A stretch of DNA of 64,000 nucleotides from Cristatella mucedo (taxonomy: Eukaryota > Bryozoa > Phylactolaemata > Cristatellidae): the NCBI GenBank assembly GCA_009760855.2, contig WPIO01000193.1:126001-190000 (forward strand), written 5' to 3'. Both the position numbers and the translations under genes were made by a program. The notes under the pieces are model-generated. The model worked only from the letters and a program-made list of their open reading frames with translations. It did not search any database and was not told the origin of the DNA. How positions within the stretch are numbered: the stretch's first letter is position 1; each line of letters begins with the position of its first letter. This document shows positions 1 to 12,429 of this stretch, piece after piece.

Positions 1-1409
1 AGTAGAGTGTCTCTGCTTGTTTTGCTCGATCTTTCGGCAGCTTTTGACACTATCGATCTCAAAGTTCTTCTAGAGCGCCTCTCATCTCGCCTGGGCATCA
101 CTGGCACTGCTCTGCAGTGGTTCAGGTCCTATCTCAGTAGGAGACTCCAGAGTATTGACTTGAATGGAAAAAGTTCATTTGAATTACCTCTGAAATATGG
201 ATTACCTCAGGGCTCCGTGCTAGGTCCGGTTCTTTTCACGGTTTATACTCTCCCTCTTGCTGATGTGATTGCCAAGCACAATCTAGGCTTTCACTTCTAT
301 GCGGATGACACTCAGTTGTACCTTTGCTTTGATCCCTCCCAGCCTTCGAGCACCTTAAGTTCTCTAAACTCACTTGCTGCATGCATTGATGACATCCTCA
401 CATGTATGGCAGTAAATTTTATATAAGAAATTGATGATAAAACTAACTTACTAGTTATGGGCAAATCGAATGTGATTCAGAGATTGGAAAGGCAAACTTT
501 CAAAATTGGCTCTATCAGTATATTTTTTGTCGACTCAGCTCGAAATCTAGGTATCATATTCCAAAGCGACCTCTCGTTAAACGACTTTATCAGCGCCACA
601 CTCAAATCTGCCTATTTTCAGCTTCATAACATTGCTAAAATTTGTGTTTGTTTAGATCAGGATACCGCGTCCAAGTTAGTCAATGCATTCGTGATATCCC
701 GTCTTAACTTTTGCAACTCACTGTTTACTGGCCTACAAGTATGTGCTATCAGGCGATTGCAGCTGGTGCAAAACTCTGCAGCTGGGCTTGTCTGTCGAGA
801 GCGTCGCAGTGGCACCATTACTCCACTTCTCGCCGACCTGCACTGGCTACCAGACAAGCAACGGATTGACTTCAAGGTTTTGTCCCTCACTTTTAGGTCC
901 CTTCATTCTATAGCTCCAGCCTATCTCTCTGACATACTCCCTCATCTGGCCAAGCATCGTACCACCTGCTTTTCGGAATTCAACAGTCTACAAATACCCA
1001 GTACAAACCTTAAATCTTTTGGAGACCGTGTATTTAGTTCGCATGCTCCCAAAGCCTGGAACGTCCTCCCGACCTGTGCCAGAACATCCCCTGACCTGAC
1101 CACATTTAAAAGGAACTTAAAAAAATACGTATTTAGGACAGCATTTAGTGGGTCCCTGTGATTTGTCCTTGATGTGCTTATGCGTGCTGACACTGTGCAT
1201 GCTGCCACTAACCACATTTGCATGCTGACCCTATTCATGTCACCCCTAACCATATTATTCATTTCGCTTGTTTTTCAAGCATGATTTTACTTACCATTCA
1301 ATTGCATTTCCTTTTGCAGCATATGTAAAGCGCCTAGAGGGAGATTAAGTTGTCTGAGGGCGCTTTATCAAGTGCATTATTATTGTTATTATTATTATTA
1401 TTATTATTA
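1..1409 (+). mobile_element. LINE-X copy: reverse transcriptase C-terminal half, 3' UTR and TTA tail
   Basis: CR1/L2-type non-LTR retrotransposon cut off by the window start. The reading frame is open from base 1. It shows RT motif A (LDLSAAFDTI), the block GLPQGSVLGPVLF and the catalytic YADDTQLYL, followed by the family's C-terminal region (LHWLPxxxRIDFK, then a PxxWNxLP-like block) ending at 1161. One in-frame TAA at 424-426 interrupts an otherwise continuous frame, so this copy is dead. The 3' UTR (1162-1370) ends in a conserved tail (GTAAAGCGCCTAG... GGGCGCTTTATCAAGTGC) and then TTA repeats to 1409. This copy defines the LINE-X family used throughout the annotation. Confidence 0.9.
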
Positions 1410-1410
1410 G

Positions 1411-1506
1411 TCTCAGGCTTTACGTATGCAAGGGGAGCCCACGATACCGGCAAGGCCTTAGTACGGGCGAGCACCTTAACTGCTGAGCTAAATCAGCTCG
1501 GCTAAT
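1411..1506 (-). mobile_element. SINE-A copy, tRNA-derived
   Basis: On the minus strand the segment begins with a tRNA-like head (GCTGATTTAGCTCAGCAG, resembling a pol III A box) and has a B-box-like stretch (GTGGGCTCCCC) followed by a short piece GTAAAGCC of the tail. It directly abuts the TTA tail of the preceding LINE-X. It matches the better copies at 10974-11108 and 30361-30500. Confidence 0.6.
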
Positions 1507-3234
1507 TGTATCTTCACTGTTGGTACTAGGCTATATACGAACACAAATGCAGACCTCGAACTCAGGACTATGGTCATGTTAACAGCCCAACTTGCCCATT
1601 GCTAACAGTTCTGGTGCTAAAAACCACGGTGACATTCGTTTGAGTAGGAACATACAATGCAAATATCTATACCAGCTGAATGTGTAGTCTTGCTTACTCA
1701 CCTATTGTAATCAATAGTAATAACTATTAAGCACTGGATAAAGCCATCCCAACACTCAATCGCTTCGCTAATCTAGGCACTAACGAACTACATTTCACAA
1801 GTTAGCTAAAGGCAGTAGCACAGCACATTTTAGATTTCTATTTTATGGTTTCCTTTGCAGGAACTTTGATCCAGCTATTTTACAAAATTGCAGAATCAAC
1901 AATTTCTTAGGAGAAATATAGCTATTTAAAGAGCAGTGGCTGGCATGATTTTTGACACGGATAGTATAGCTCTATAGAAAATGTAAGCTTCCGTTCAGAT
2001 ATTATTCCCGATAATATCACCCCACAACGAGGGGCGTAGTGGCTATAATATTTTTGCATCGTTTAAGTAACGGTAGAATCAATCACATGTGAATTTACTG
2101 AGTATAGATTTAAAGAAATGTTCAACTGTTGTAGTATTTAAGCTTGAAAAGCTGCCCTGGTAGTATTCTAAAAAATTCTAAGAACGATAAGCCGCTACTC
2201 TAACTTAAGTTTTGAATGAAATTTACGGGAAAAACTCACGATAAGTATCCTCGTGTTTTAAAATCACTTCTAATTAAAGCAGTTAAACGGTGCTACAACC
2301 TTAATAGTACATTGCTTTTGGTTAATCTGCCTGAATTATAAATTGTTTTAGACTTTGTACTCGTGATATTCTAGTTCGGACATGTAGCTAAGCTGCCTAA
2401 CCAAATCAGGTTTGAAGCAGAAATATGTCTTTCCACTAAGAAATAGATCTTTCCTCATTATTTGAGATCTAAGCATTTATTTTTATAACTTATCTGACAC
2501 GTTCAGTACCACATTTCGTGCGCTTACTGACCCTTTGCCTCTTGTGCTCACATGCATTGCCCTACTTCCGGCAATTGTCACGAACTTTACCAAATGCCTC
2601 CTACTACTGCCGGCTACTACGACCAATTATTACCAACATTACTTATCTGACCACATGTAGATCTCATAGAGTCTATACCGGGTGCAAACCTCTTCCTCAT
2701 ATCAAACATACATATGAATCAAAACACCTCAAGAACCTTGACGTCTAAGATGTCTATGTGAAAAAGGATTTTTAAGCCCTCGGCTGCTCAATGCACCTTC
2801 CGACCAGTCAACACTTATAGATTGCTTTCACATCACACTAGCAGACGTGCTATACTAGTTTGCCTCTCTGAATAGGCACATTGTGCGCCCTCACCCTGAC
2901 GACCTATGGGTTACCACAGAAATTACACTAACTAGGTCAGCTAACCCAAAGCTTCAAAAGACTTTAAAAAAGGTCAAGACTGACTGTCCATCGACTGGCA
3001 TACGAGGACTACTGTAGATCCTACCAATCAAAAATAGTAATACACTTGATATAGCATCCATAGAGAGCTTAATCTTTCCTAAGGCAGTTCACGTTTGCTG
3101 GAAAGATACCATGGTCGCATGGTTGGTGGTAGCCTACGAAATTATAACAAGCATAGCATTGTTAGGTGACTTGAATCGGGTCAGCCTGGTCAGCATACGA
3201 GTGTGGTAAGTGAGAACATCCATATTTTAATGAG
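1507..3234. other. Unassigned, no gene seen
   Basis: AT-rich sequence with no supported coding region. A 76-codon frame at 2518-2748 (+) has no recognisable features and no splice context. A degenerate SINE-like stretch may lie near 1545-1610. Confidence 0.5.
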
Positions 3235-3580
3235 GAATATACAAAAGAAAAATCTTTCAAGCCCACTTAACTCTAAGATACATAGATGCATTTTAGGTTC
3301 TTTTTTCAATGGGCTCAGGCAAGAGAACGTCTTGACGCCAGTTGGAAGCTAGTTCCTGGCTTCTGGAGGATGAGAACTAATGACATCGTTGTCGAAGAAT
3401 TTAAGGTTCCTTACGAAATTTAGGTAAGCGATTATATTCCGAAAATCTAGTGCTACGATTGTGAGTCTAGTGGAAGTAGATCTGATTAGTAGGATTAAGG
3501 TAAAAAATTAAAGGACCTAAAAGTACTTGATAAAGCTTCGTGATGGTTGAATGGTAGCCAGTGTAGGTGAGCTAAAAGTG
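3235..3580 (-). mobile_element. Decayed LINE-X fragment
   Basis: The plus strand shows degraded versions of the antisense LINE-X C-terminal signature (gacgccagttggaagctag, then ttcctggcttctgga), in the same order as in better copies such as 53527-54481. No open frame remains. Confidence 0.5.
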
Positions 3581-3994
3581 GTACAATAATAACATTAACA
3601 ATATTAATATTGATGACAATAAATCTACAGCAAAATCAATACTCAATCTGAGAACTCAATCTCTTTCAACTTACATTACATTCCTTGCAAAGGAAGCATG
3701 ACATGATGTAATAAATATGACTCCCGACTGAGAAGCAGAGATTTGCCCCATGTAAACACTTGACTGTACTGGCGATTTGATATGCAGTTAGCGAGTTACA
3801 GAGAAAACTAAGACAGGATTTTACCGATGTGTAGACCAATTAGATTTGATTCAGTATGTTTAAGCGAACCTGATTTCTATTATTTTTATGTAGCCGAAAG
3901 TCAAAAGAATCAATAGCAGAGCCGATGGGGTCATCTAGTAAACTGTCACTACGGAACAGGCACACATATTGCCTGCAGATTCAAAATGGGATGT

Positions 3995-4631
3995 AAGAAT
4001 AATAATGATGATAACAAGTTTGATATAACACCCTTAGAGAATTCAAATATATCTATTCTCTTCACATTTAATGTTAAAGAAGCGTGATCGAATGGTTAGT
4101 GGTAGCATGCACAATAACTTTCAAAAAAAGATGGTTAGGTGTGAAATGCACAAGGTCTGCATGCAAGTCTGGTTAGTGGCAGCATGCACATTGTCAGCAC
4201 ATACAAGAACATTTAGGACGACTCATCACAGGGAGTCACTAAAGGCCATGGGAAATAGATGAGTTATAGATGCTTTTTAAAAGTGGACAAGTAAGGATAG
4301 GTCGGTCACGATAAGTCAGAATAGGTCACGAACCAAGTCGGAATGAGTTCCAGGCTTTCGGAGCATAAAAACTAAAGACTCGATCTCTTAAGGATTTTGA
4401 GATTCATTAGGGTAATTGGTAAACAATGAAATTCTGAAAAGTGTGGCCCACGATGGCCTGGTAGCTGAGTAAATCTGATAGGTAACAGGGGCCAAATAAC
4501 AAAGGGACCGAATAATGAGCGACGATTTCTCTAAGTCAATGCTTCGCTTTGCCAGTACTGGTCGGCAAAGAGTAGTGTGATGTGGCAACTGCTAATCTCA
4601 CGACAGAAAAGCCTAGCTGCAGAGTTGTAAC
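3995..4631 (-). mobile_element. Decayed LINE-X 3' half
   Basis: The plus strand reads, in order, the antisense 3' tail, the 3' UTR motifs (gtggttagtggcagcatgc type), the C-terminal coding region and its LHWLPV block (gtcggcaaagagtagtgtga). The order matches LINE-X exactly, but stops and indels break every frame. Confidence 0.7.
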
Positions 4632-5500
4632 CCACTAGATGCTGTCCTAAATAGGTGTGTTTTTAAGTTCTTTTTGAATGTGGTCACGTCATGGAATGTT
4701 TTGACGCAAGTCGGTTGGGAGTTTAGGGCTGTCGAAGCAAACGAAATAAATGCAGGGTCTCCAAAGGATTTGAGGTCTGTACGAGGTAATGTAATGTATC
4801 TCCGTCAGTAACTCCACAAACTCATAAAGATCATGTGGGTGTTACCCAGGAGAGTTTTGTAAGGCGCACTCACAGCCTAAGCGGCTTTCGGTATGCATTC
4901 GGTAGCCAACTGACTTCGTCTCACGCAACAAAGAGAAAGTGGGAAGCATAGCAGAGTCAGGAGAGCAGTTGAGGTAGTGAGTAGCATAGAAGTAGCAGTT
5001 CAGGACCGCTGAAAAAGATGTGCCATAGTCGGCAGTTGGAGAGTAGATGTCGTTGCGTAAGAATTGTGGAAGCGAGTACCACAGTCTTGGACCTGCAGAG
5101 CTATAGCTTCTGTCGCCAACTGTCTTTTAGCGGAGGAATGGGACAGCTAATTTATTGTCCACACAGAACCTGAGGGTGCGAACAGGCTGAAACTGATTGT
5201 ATTGTAAACTGTTTGATTCCGAATAGTGGGTCGTACGATGCTTGGCCTGGTGTCTGAAGCCAAAGAATGAAGTGACCTAAAAGTGAGCGACAGAACCTGG
5301 AAGTCTATCCGTTGCTTGACTGGTAGCCAGTGCAGGTCGGCGAGAAGCGGTGTGATGTAACAACTGGGACACTCACGACAGACAAGCCTAGCTGCGGAGT
5401 TTTGCAGCAGCTGTAATGGCCTGATTGTACATGCCGGTTGCTTACCAAAAGCTGCTAAGGCTGTGAGTTCGTTATGCAAAACTCTCCAGTGTAACACCAA
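4632..5500 (-). mobile_element. LINE-X fragment interrupted by LINE-Y
   Basis: LINE-X C-terminal coding sequence in antisense begins at 4632 (ctgtcctaaataggtgtg), stops at about 4785, and resumes at about 5199 (actgtttgattccgaatag) at the next expected position of the family sequence. The minus-strand frame at 5147-5503 keeps the LVCRE...[19 protein letters not shown] region. The intervening sequence is a LINE-Y insertion. Confidence 0.75.
4786..5198 (-). mobile_element. LINE-Y 3' end nested in LINE-X
   Basis: Begins with the antisense LINE-Y tail (aatgtaatgtatctccgtca) and continues through its 3' coding end, the antisense of the ..SVGYRMRTESRLGCE block, up to the LHQFQPVR region, where it stops. 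It is 5'-truncated and non-coding, and younger than the surrounding LINE-X. Confidence 0.8.
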
Positions 5501-5548
5501 CATAGTATTTATGGCTTTGTAGAGTTACAGATGGAATTACTTAACATT
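5490..5548 (+). mobile_element. LINE-Y terminal scrap
   Basis: A short match to the LINE-Y 3' UTR (TAACACCAACATAGT.. GGCTTTGTAGAGTTACAG) directly after the interrupted LINE-X. Confidence 0.45.
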
Positions 5549-6689
5549 ATATTATAGTGGGACGCATCGAAGCAAACGAAGTCGCTTTAAACAAATAGTG
5601 GGCGATTGATCAGCATAGTTTAAAGTGGAGTATAATGGCCTAAGTGTTATTACCGATTCCTGAACTTATAAATACAAGCTCGGCCCTGCAAGATTTGACC
5701 ACTCAACCTCAGACGTGAAGAGCTAGCACCTTAGCACCTGAAGTAAAATGAATTAGCACGAGATTAAATGTAGCTACTCTTGAACCTCTTTTAAGCATAG
5801 TCTCTATATTTGTGCTTCGGATGTGCTACGCGATTGGTCAGGCAGCCTAGTTTCGGTGGGCTATCTTCATGCACAGTCTGATGTATTAGAAACAAACATG
5901 CATTTATGAAAATCGCACTAAAATTTATCGTTCGCATATTTTCTAAGCCAAAATTATGCAAAGAGGCTATGGCAAAAATTCAAAATCGTCATACACGCTT
6001 TATGTAAAGTAATTAGCTCTTTCATTTCAGTTCGTACTTTCAAAGGTTCATATGGGTTCTCGATTCAAAACCCGTTTTAGGCTAGCTGTATGTGCTAAAT
6101 TTGCAGCCAAACAATAAATTGCACAAATTGATATCTGGTAATGATCACCTAAGTACTTTAAGCTCAAAATATGGAACACTCGCATGAACAATCGATAGGA
6201 TATATATCTGCTTAATTGTTTAATCGCACATAATTAAACTCTGGCAGAACACATCAAAATATATATGTTCCTCTGCCAGAAGTTCGGTAATTGCTCAGAC
6301 AGCCAGTTCTTGGTTAATACCCTACATCCACTTGTAGGACATCTCTATTTATTGAAAACAACGCCACCTTTATGTAGTCCTTATAATAAATTAACCGTCA
6401 ATGTTCATTATCTTGGTAGTTATCAGGCTCATCTATCCTGAAACCATTCCAGTATGATGCCTCAATAGTTCAGTTTTGTATAATACCATCATGGTTAGTA
6501 GTAATTTCCCGGACTTCATCGACTTAGTCGTTTTCAAACAATTGTTATTTATATTAGCCAATTTTTTGTTAAACACGTCGTTTCAAACAGAAAATTATGC
6601 TGAGGAGCGGGTTCTAAAGTTAACAGTAATTACACCTACTTCAGCTAGGCATGTTATCGCGAGCATCACAGTTGCCACATGACATCACT
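5549..6689. other. Unassigned, no gene seen
   Basis: AT-rich DNA. The open frame at 6476-6682 (+, 68 codons) has no recognisable motif. A possible very decayed SINE-A lies near 5660-5760. Confidence 0.45.
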
Positions 6690-7205
6690 TGTTGCCGACT
6701 GCCATAGCATCTAGTCAAGATAGGCATTGACTTCAATGTCTCGTCACTAATTTGTCAGTCCTTAATTCTTTGTCTCTAGCCTACCTATCAGATCTACTAC
6801 ACAAGAGACATGGCATCGCACCACACAGTTTTCGGAATCTGATCATTTACCCATACCTCATATGAGTCGCAAATCCTTTGGAGATCATGCCTTTTTAGTT
6901 CCTGTGCTCCCAATGTTATGACATCTCACGAATTGATCAATTATAAATATAAATTAAAAACGCACTTCTTTATGAGAGCGTTTAGTGAATCCCTGTGATT
7001 CGTCCTTGCCTGCTTACGTGTGCTGACACTGTGCATTCTGCCACTTACCATGCTAGCATGCTGACTCCGTGCATGTCAGTCCTAAAGGTTCTATTCTTTT
7101 TGTGATTTCAGTATGCTGCAAATAAAAACTTGATCGCACTTCATTTGCAGCATTTTAAAATTCCTCTAAAGAGATCGAGCTCTCCAAGAGCTCTATACAG
7201 TACTA
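6690..7205 (+). mobile_element. Decayed LINE-X 3' end
   Basis: Sense-strand remnants of the LINE-X C-terminus (a degraded SLAYLSDLL stretch at about 6778) lead into the 3' UTR (gtgattcgtccttgcctgct, then gctgacactgtgcattctgc) and a degraded tail. No intact frame remains. Confidence 0.6.
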
Positions 7206-7233
7206 GTCCCTGAGACCCTTATACGTGGTTAAA

Positions 7234-7415
7234 GTGAGCCGTAATGGCTTACTAGGTAAGGCGGTTGCTTTTCACGACCTCGTCGCCGAGTTTGTGGGTT
7301 CGAATCCTGTGGTAGGCGATCCTGCATCGCTGCTGCAAGCGGTGGTGATAGCCATTAAGGCTCTTCTGTCGCTATACAAAAAAAGCTGTTAAATCAGCTC
7401 GTCTTTATTTATAGG
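7234..7415 (+). mobile_element. SINE-B copy, tRNA-derived
   Basis: tRNA-like head with an A-box match (TGGCTTACTAGG) at about 7244 and a perfect B-box (GGTTCGAATCC) at about 7309, spaced as in a tRNA. A non-tRNA body follows (CTGCAAGCGGTGGTGATAGCC, then TGTCGCTATAC and an A run). The second copy at 12430-12592 on the other strand shares both head and body, which marks a dispersed SINE and not a tRNA gene. Confidence 0.7.
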
Positions 7416-8244
7416 GTCTACTAAACTAGTAGTATCCTTTGAATGGGGGAAGGCATATAAGGATGAGATATCGTAGCCTCACTGAATGTAAGCGTTGAAC
7501 TTGAATACAGTCATGGAATTGAAAGAGAAGAGCTCCTTGGAAATCGATTGAGGGACGCGAATCAAAAAATGATGGTGCTACCTCAGCGGTAGACTCTCCG
7601 ATTTTTTCTAAATCAGTGGCAAAGAAGCAAGAAAAGCAATCAGCTGGATTCCTCAATAGTCACAACTTAACGAGCTAATATGAGAGTGATTAAGACGATA
7701 ATTGATGGTAGACCTAAGCAATTGTGGAGCCTGCATGTGTCACGAACAGTTTTTCATGAAGCTAGACTTAGCTTTATCTGGGATGGATTTTAATGATTAA
7801 CGATAGTACTTAGATCCCCGTTAGTGATCATTAGGTACTGATATTTGCTATGCTGTCTTAAAAACTTTAGCTAAGTTAACCTAGCTAGCTTATTATCCGT
7901 GTCAAACCATATAGTTCTTCAGCACGATGACGGACAATGAACTAACCCCGAGCAAGACCTCGTCAAGCATGTCCGTCTGTGCTCTTCTGTCGCTTTGCCA
8001 AGGAGGCTGGTATTTATCGTCTAGTATTTATTTAGCCACAGTAGTCCAGATGAAGCCACATTTAACTAAACAGTGGCAGTTGAACGATCTCTCTTCGAAT
8101 TTACATGAAATATAGTGGTCTGACGATACTATGCATATGTGTCAACATTATTTCTCGTATCATTGAGTTCCGACGACAAGGAATGGCAATACATTTGTCC
8201 TTAGGTTTCTGGGAGAAATATTTCTATACCACGACCTTTATTCT
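7416..8244. other. Unassigned
   Basis: No supported gene. A 3' scrap of SINE-B (GCTCTTCTGTCGCTTTGCCA) is visible near 7980. The short frames at 7426-7656 (-) and 7927-8115 (+) have no recognisable features. Confidence 0.4.
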
Positions 8245-8310
8245 AAACTACAGGGCTCATTCCCACGATATGGATAGTCGAAGGCTAGCACCTTACCTTG
8301 GGGCTAAGCC
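8245..8310 (-). mobile_element. SINE-A remnant
   Basis: The plus strand reads cagggctcattcccacgata and, about 35 bases on, ctagcacctta. This is the antisense of the SINE-A B-box region and head seen at 30420-30500. The tail is missing. Confidence 0.4.
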
Positions 8311-8659
8311 TGATTTAGGTCATTTAAACGAGCCGCTGGACTTCCTCTAATCCTATTAAAATTTCCGACCTCAGAACTATCAACTAAACTTGTTCGGCCT
8401 AGGTGGTCTTCTATTTTGACACGCGAAGCAAGCACGTCATAAACTTTATCGAGAATCCTTGATAGGTGTGGTTATCTAAAAGTTTCTAATGGGATTACAC
8501 AAAATCACAGCTCTAGCGCGTCCAGTACATTTATTTGTTGAGTCTTTGTGCTAAATACTGAAGCTTTTTTTTAGGCACCAAACTTTAACTTCTTCTCCTA
8601 CCTTTTCCTTTATTATATTTGAAGGATATTTGCACAAACAACCATGAATTTATTTTTAT

Positions 8660-8772
8660 TTCTCCGATAACAACCTGTCCCTTAGCAGCAAATGTAAAGT
8701 GCCCAGAAAGAGATTGGGTTCTCTGTGACCACTGTCTACGGTTTATTATTATTATGATTATTATTATAACTA
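8660..8772 (+). mobile_element. LINE-X 3' tail
   Basis: Only the last part of LINE-X is present: GCAAATGTAAAGTGCCCAG, the AGATTGGGTTCTCTG stem region and a TTATTA-rich tail. Confidence 0.65.
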
Positions 8773-8888
8773 TAAACTGGTCACATTCCCTGTTGATCTC
8801 ATAAATGATAACAATAATAGTAAATTTAATATGTCGCCCTTAGAATACTCAATCACTTTCTAGGCGCTTCACAAGTTTTGCAAACGAA

Positions 8889-9430
8889 TTAATGTAATTT
8901 AATGTAATGTAATGTAAGGTATATATATCTGTAACTCCAAAAAGTCATACAGACTATGTGGGTGTTACACAGAAGTGCTTGGTATAGCGCACTCACAGCC
9001 TAAGCGGCTTTCGGTACGCATTCGGTACAGACTTTGTCTCACGCAGCTAAGAGAAAGTGGAAAGCATAGCAGAGTCAGGAGAGCAGTTGAGGTAGTGAGT
9101 AGCATGGAAGTATCAGCTCAGGACCGCTGAAAAGGACGAGCCATCGCCGGCAGCAGGAGAGTAGTTGTCGTTGCCTAAGAATTGTGGAAGCGAGTTCCAC
9201 ACGCCTAGGACATGCAGAGCTGCAACTTCTGTAGCCAATGGTCGATGCGCGGAGGAATGGAACAACAAATATTTTTTGTCCACACATTACCTGAGAGCAT
9301 GAAACGGCTTAAGCGGAAGCAGCAGTTCAGCTAGATATGGAGATTCCAAGCCGTGGCCTTGGCCTTGTGGGTCAGCCTAAGAACTTTGCTCTGTATCCGT
9401 TGCTCAACCGGCATCCATCCTAGCTCTTTG
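8889..9430 (-). mobile_element. LINE-Y 3' end
   Basis: An antisense tail of AATGT repeats (8889-8920) is followed by the antisense 3' UTR and C-terminal coding region of LINE-Y through the LLKELG/AGWMPVEQRIQ-type segment at about 9425. Compared with the intact copy at 56161-56697 it has several stops. It is 5'-truncated. Confidence 0.8.
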
Positions 9431-10595
9431 AGCAGAAGGACTCAAAACGCAAATTAAATTAAATGGCAGAAACAAAAACAAAGCAGGAAAGCAAGCCTCT
9501 TACGAAGCTGAGCAAAGCTGCACTCAGCGTTACTAGCATGGAAGTAAATGACCCTGTGCCTGCAGTAGTACGTAAATGAACGGGAGGAGCCTATGGCAAT
9601 TCACTCTAGATCGACATTGCTAACGCTCGATATCAGTCTCGCCCTATTTGAAACACTACTCACATTGTCCTTCCTTTGCATACTACTTTGATATTTACGG
9701 AAAAAGACTTTTTTCGACCCTATCCGACTGTAAAATATAAGTTTATTAACATATTTTAGCATACTGCAAGTGATGTCACAATGAAACGATGATTTTTCAA
9801 AGCGAAATGATAAGAGATACACTTACCATACTAAAATTATCACAGGAGATTTTGGACTGCTAATTGGTCTTTTACCTATGCATTCGTACTCTCAGATAGA
9901 CTTGGATTTAATGATAATTAATGTGAAAAGAAAGTAAACCATGAAAGGGCGAAAGAGCGTTATAGGTAAAAAGGGAAGAAAATGTGGTCTTTAAAGAGAA
10001 CAGCATTTGGTTAATGAAGATCAATGAGTTTTCAGTTTTTTGGAAGGCCTACTAGTAGAGGTAAATTTAAGGATTTTTATGATGTTGTATTGGATAGGGA
10101 TTATACTAATTTTTAATGTCATTCGAAAAGAGTCATGTTAAACTTATTGAGGGAATTGATGAATCGATGAAAATATGAGTGACTTCAGGTTAACTATGGC
10201 TATGTCGTTAATCTTAGAAATTGATAAGTAACACCTAAATTTTCAATTACTTGTATGAATAAGCTATTCCAGCGTAAAAATACTGTCTGATGTTAAACTT
10301 ATCATTAGAAATCGATTCTCTACATTCAAGAGAACATTTAAAGAGTATGTTGAAAAAGGATTGAGTGAGCATATCGTTCTCATTAACGTTATTTTAAAAT
10401 AATTTGAAAATAATTTAATAACTATTTGATCAAAATGAAAATTAGTTTATTAATTGGTGTTAATTTTATTGTAAGATTTTTAATTTAACCTGCTCTCTAG
10501 TTTTCTCTTAGCTTGATTATGATAATTCACTTCTGGCTGGGCTACCAAAAAAGTGGTTAGTCCACCACAAATTCCTATGAATACGGCTTCAGCTG
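9431..10595. other. Unassigned AT-rich DNA
   Basis: No feature recognised. Short frames such as 9601-9822 (-) carry no motif. Confidence 0.45.
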
Positions 10596-10870
10596 TAGTT
10601 TACAAACCCCAGACTTTTGACTACTGCGTCTTTTGCTAAAACTTCTAAGATGGCTTTCGGTCGATCAACGGATAAAGAGCAGAGTTTTTACACTGACCCC
10701 TAAGACCCGCCACGGCTTGGCTCCTCCATACTTACCTGAACTGCTGCACCAGTTTCAGCCTCCTCGTGCCGTCATGTCCAATATGGATGATAAAATAGCG
10801 GTTCAGTACTCCGCTTAAAGACCGTTGGCGATAGAAGATTTAGCTCTGCACGTCATGATGGAAGAATTAA
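10596..10870 (+). mobile_element. Decayed LINE-Y fragment
   Basis: A sense fragment encoding a degraded VDQRIKSRVFTLT..RHGLAPPYLPELLHQFQP region, the LINE-Y equivalent of the LHWLPV domain. It stops after the DRRFSSA-like block and has no 3' tail. Confidence 0.7.
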
Positions 10871-10973
10871 AACCCACTCCACTGGAGATAACATCCATTC
10901 CATCAACGAGTCAGAAATTGTGTCTAGTCTTGACATTGTTCAAGTCTTACCTGACCAGATCTTGAGACCTACA

Positions 10974-11108
10974 ATAAAATAAAATACATTTGTACAGTGC
11001 CCTAAGAGAACATTATCTCTATTCAGGCGCTTTACATGTACCACGGGGCTCGAGCCCACGACCTCGGCCGGACTTTGATCAGGGCGAGAACCTTGACCAC
11101 TCGGCTCG
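10974..11108 (-). mobile_element. SINE-A copy with LINE-X-like tail
   Basis: Read on the minus strand, a tRNA-like head (GCCGAGTGGTCAAGG, then B box GGCTCGAGCCC) is followed by GTAAAGCGCCTGAATAGAG and CTTAGGGCACTGTACA and an A/T-rich tail. That 3' half is clearly homologous to the end of LINE-X (GTAAAGCGCCTAGAAAGAG ... GAGGGCGCTTTATCA). This is the arrangement of a SINE mobilised by a LINE that recognises the shared tail. Confidence 0.75.
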
Positions 11109-11261
11109 TTGAATCCACACTCTTACTAGGCGCTTTTCACGCGAGCACCTACTGGAGATAGCTAAGCCTTTGCGCAAGGGCATTATAAAAGGATGGGGCA
11201 AGACTTGCGAAGTCTTCATGGAGGGTCTAAATCGGCCAGTAATAAAACGAATTACAGTGCA

Positions 11262-11530
11262 TTATGTGATGCAATGTATCTCTATCCAAAGCTCCACAAT
11301 ACTACAAAAATCAGGTGCACGTTTGGCAATTGTATAGAGCACATTCAAACTAATGAGACTTCTAGTTTGCGTGGCCTAGACAGCAGACTTTATCTCGTGC
11401 ATCCAAGATCGAAGAGAAAGTGAGAAGAATAGCTGATTCAGATTTTTATTCAGTGAAGTGAGCAGCATTGAAGTAGCTGCTCAGGACGGCGGGAAATTCT
11501 TTAGAAGGAAGCTGGAGATAATAGATGTGT
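11262..11530 (-). mobile_element. Decayed LINE-Y 3' end
   Basis: The antisense LINE-Y tail and 3' coding end are visible in degraded form (gatgcaatgtatctctatcc, then agagaaagtgagaagaatag and agtgagcagcattgaagtag). Confidence 0.6.
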
Positions 11531-12168
11531 CGTCAGACAGTATTTATTTGACGCAAACACTGCAGTCTCTTCTCGAGTGTATGCACGAAATAGTTTCATT
11601 GTTGCTGACGATCGAGGCTTAGGCAGCAGCCCAGGTCAGCTGGTTGCTACCCAGCCCCGATGGTGAGAGGCCAAATATCCCCTTCATTATCGGCCGTATC
11701 GCTGCCTGCTGCATTCTTACTCAGCCACTGCTTGCTTGGTTAAATCACAAGCAGCTCTCAATGAGTGAATTTTAGACAGACATGGCAGATCCTAGTCTTC
11801 CGACCAAAATTACGCCATATCTTAGCAGAAGACACGGTTCACTTGATAAATTTTCAGTCACTAGTCGACGACGAGCAGACTTTTGATGCCACCTGGAGCA
11901 GTGCTTCACGAATCTCAGTCGATAACTTTCAGCCGATATCTAGTTGCAATGATAATCAGAGTTTTGTGCTTGCAAAGCACCCTAGGAGAACCTAACCTTT
12001 ATCCAGGCTCTTTACAGCAAACTGCAAGAAAATAAGTATTTAAAAGTTTGTGACACTCATGCTATCAAGCATATAGAAGGAAACCGGTATCCAGCTTTTG
12101 AAGGCACGAAAAGAAAACGCAGCCACTTTTGGCCACCGATTAGCCGTACTCAGGAAAGTAACATTCAG

Positions 12169-12205
<37 letters not shown>

Positions 12206-12429
12206 CATTTGTATAGCGCCCCTTAGCCGCTGGACCAAACCAGCGAATCATGCAACTGGATGCTCGTGAAGTATACAAGCAGAACCAAAACAAATATTCC
12301 GGTTGGACAGAAAACCTAAAGTTTTAAATTTCTTTGAAGATATTACTAATCTTAAAGCAAGGTCCAGACCTTTGTTGCATACGTGCAAAATTCTTTATCA
12401 CCAAAGGGTTTCCAATTTAGAAAAACTGC
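11531..12429. other. Unassigned, with a TA microsatellite
   Basis: A (TA)n run occupies 12172-12202. The rest has no recognised feature; the 76-codon frame at 11765-11995 (+) is not supported by any motif. Confidence 0.5.

Noticed and set aside
942-1262. Recurring minus-strand frame of about 105 codons (also seen at 28390, 53656 and others)
   Set aside because: It is the antisense of the LINE-X C-terminus and recurs only because LINE-X does.
7234-7330. Possible functional tRNA gene (A and B boxes present)
   Set aside because: The acceptor stem does not pair convincingly, and a second copy at 12430-12592 shares a long non-tRNA body, so a SINE is the better explanation.
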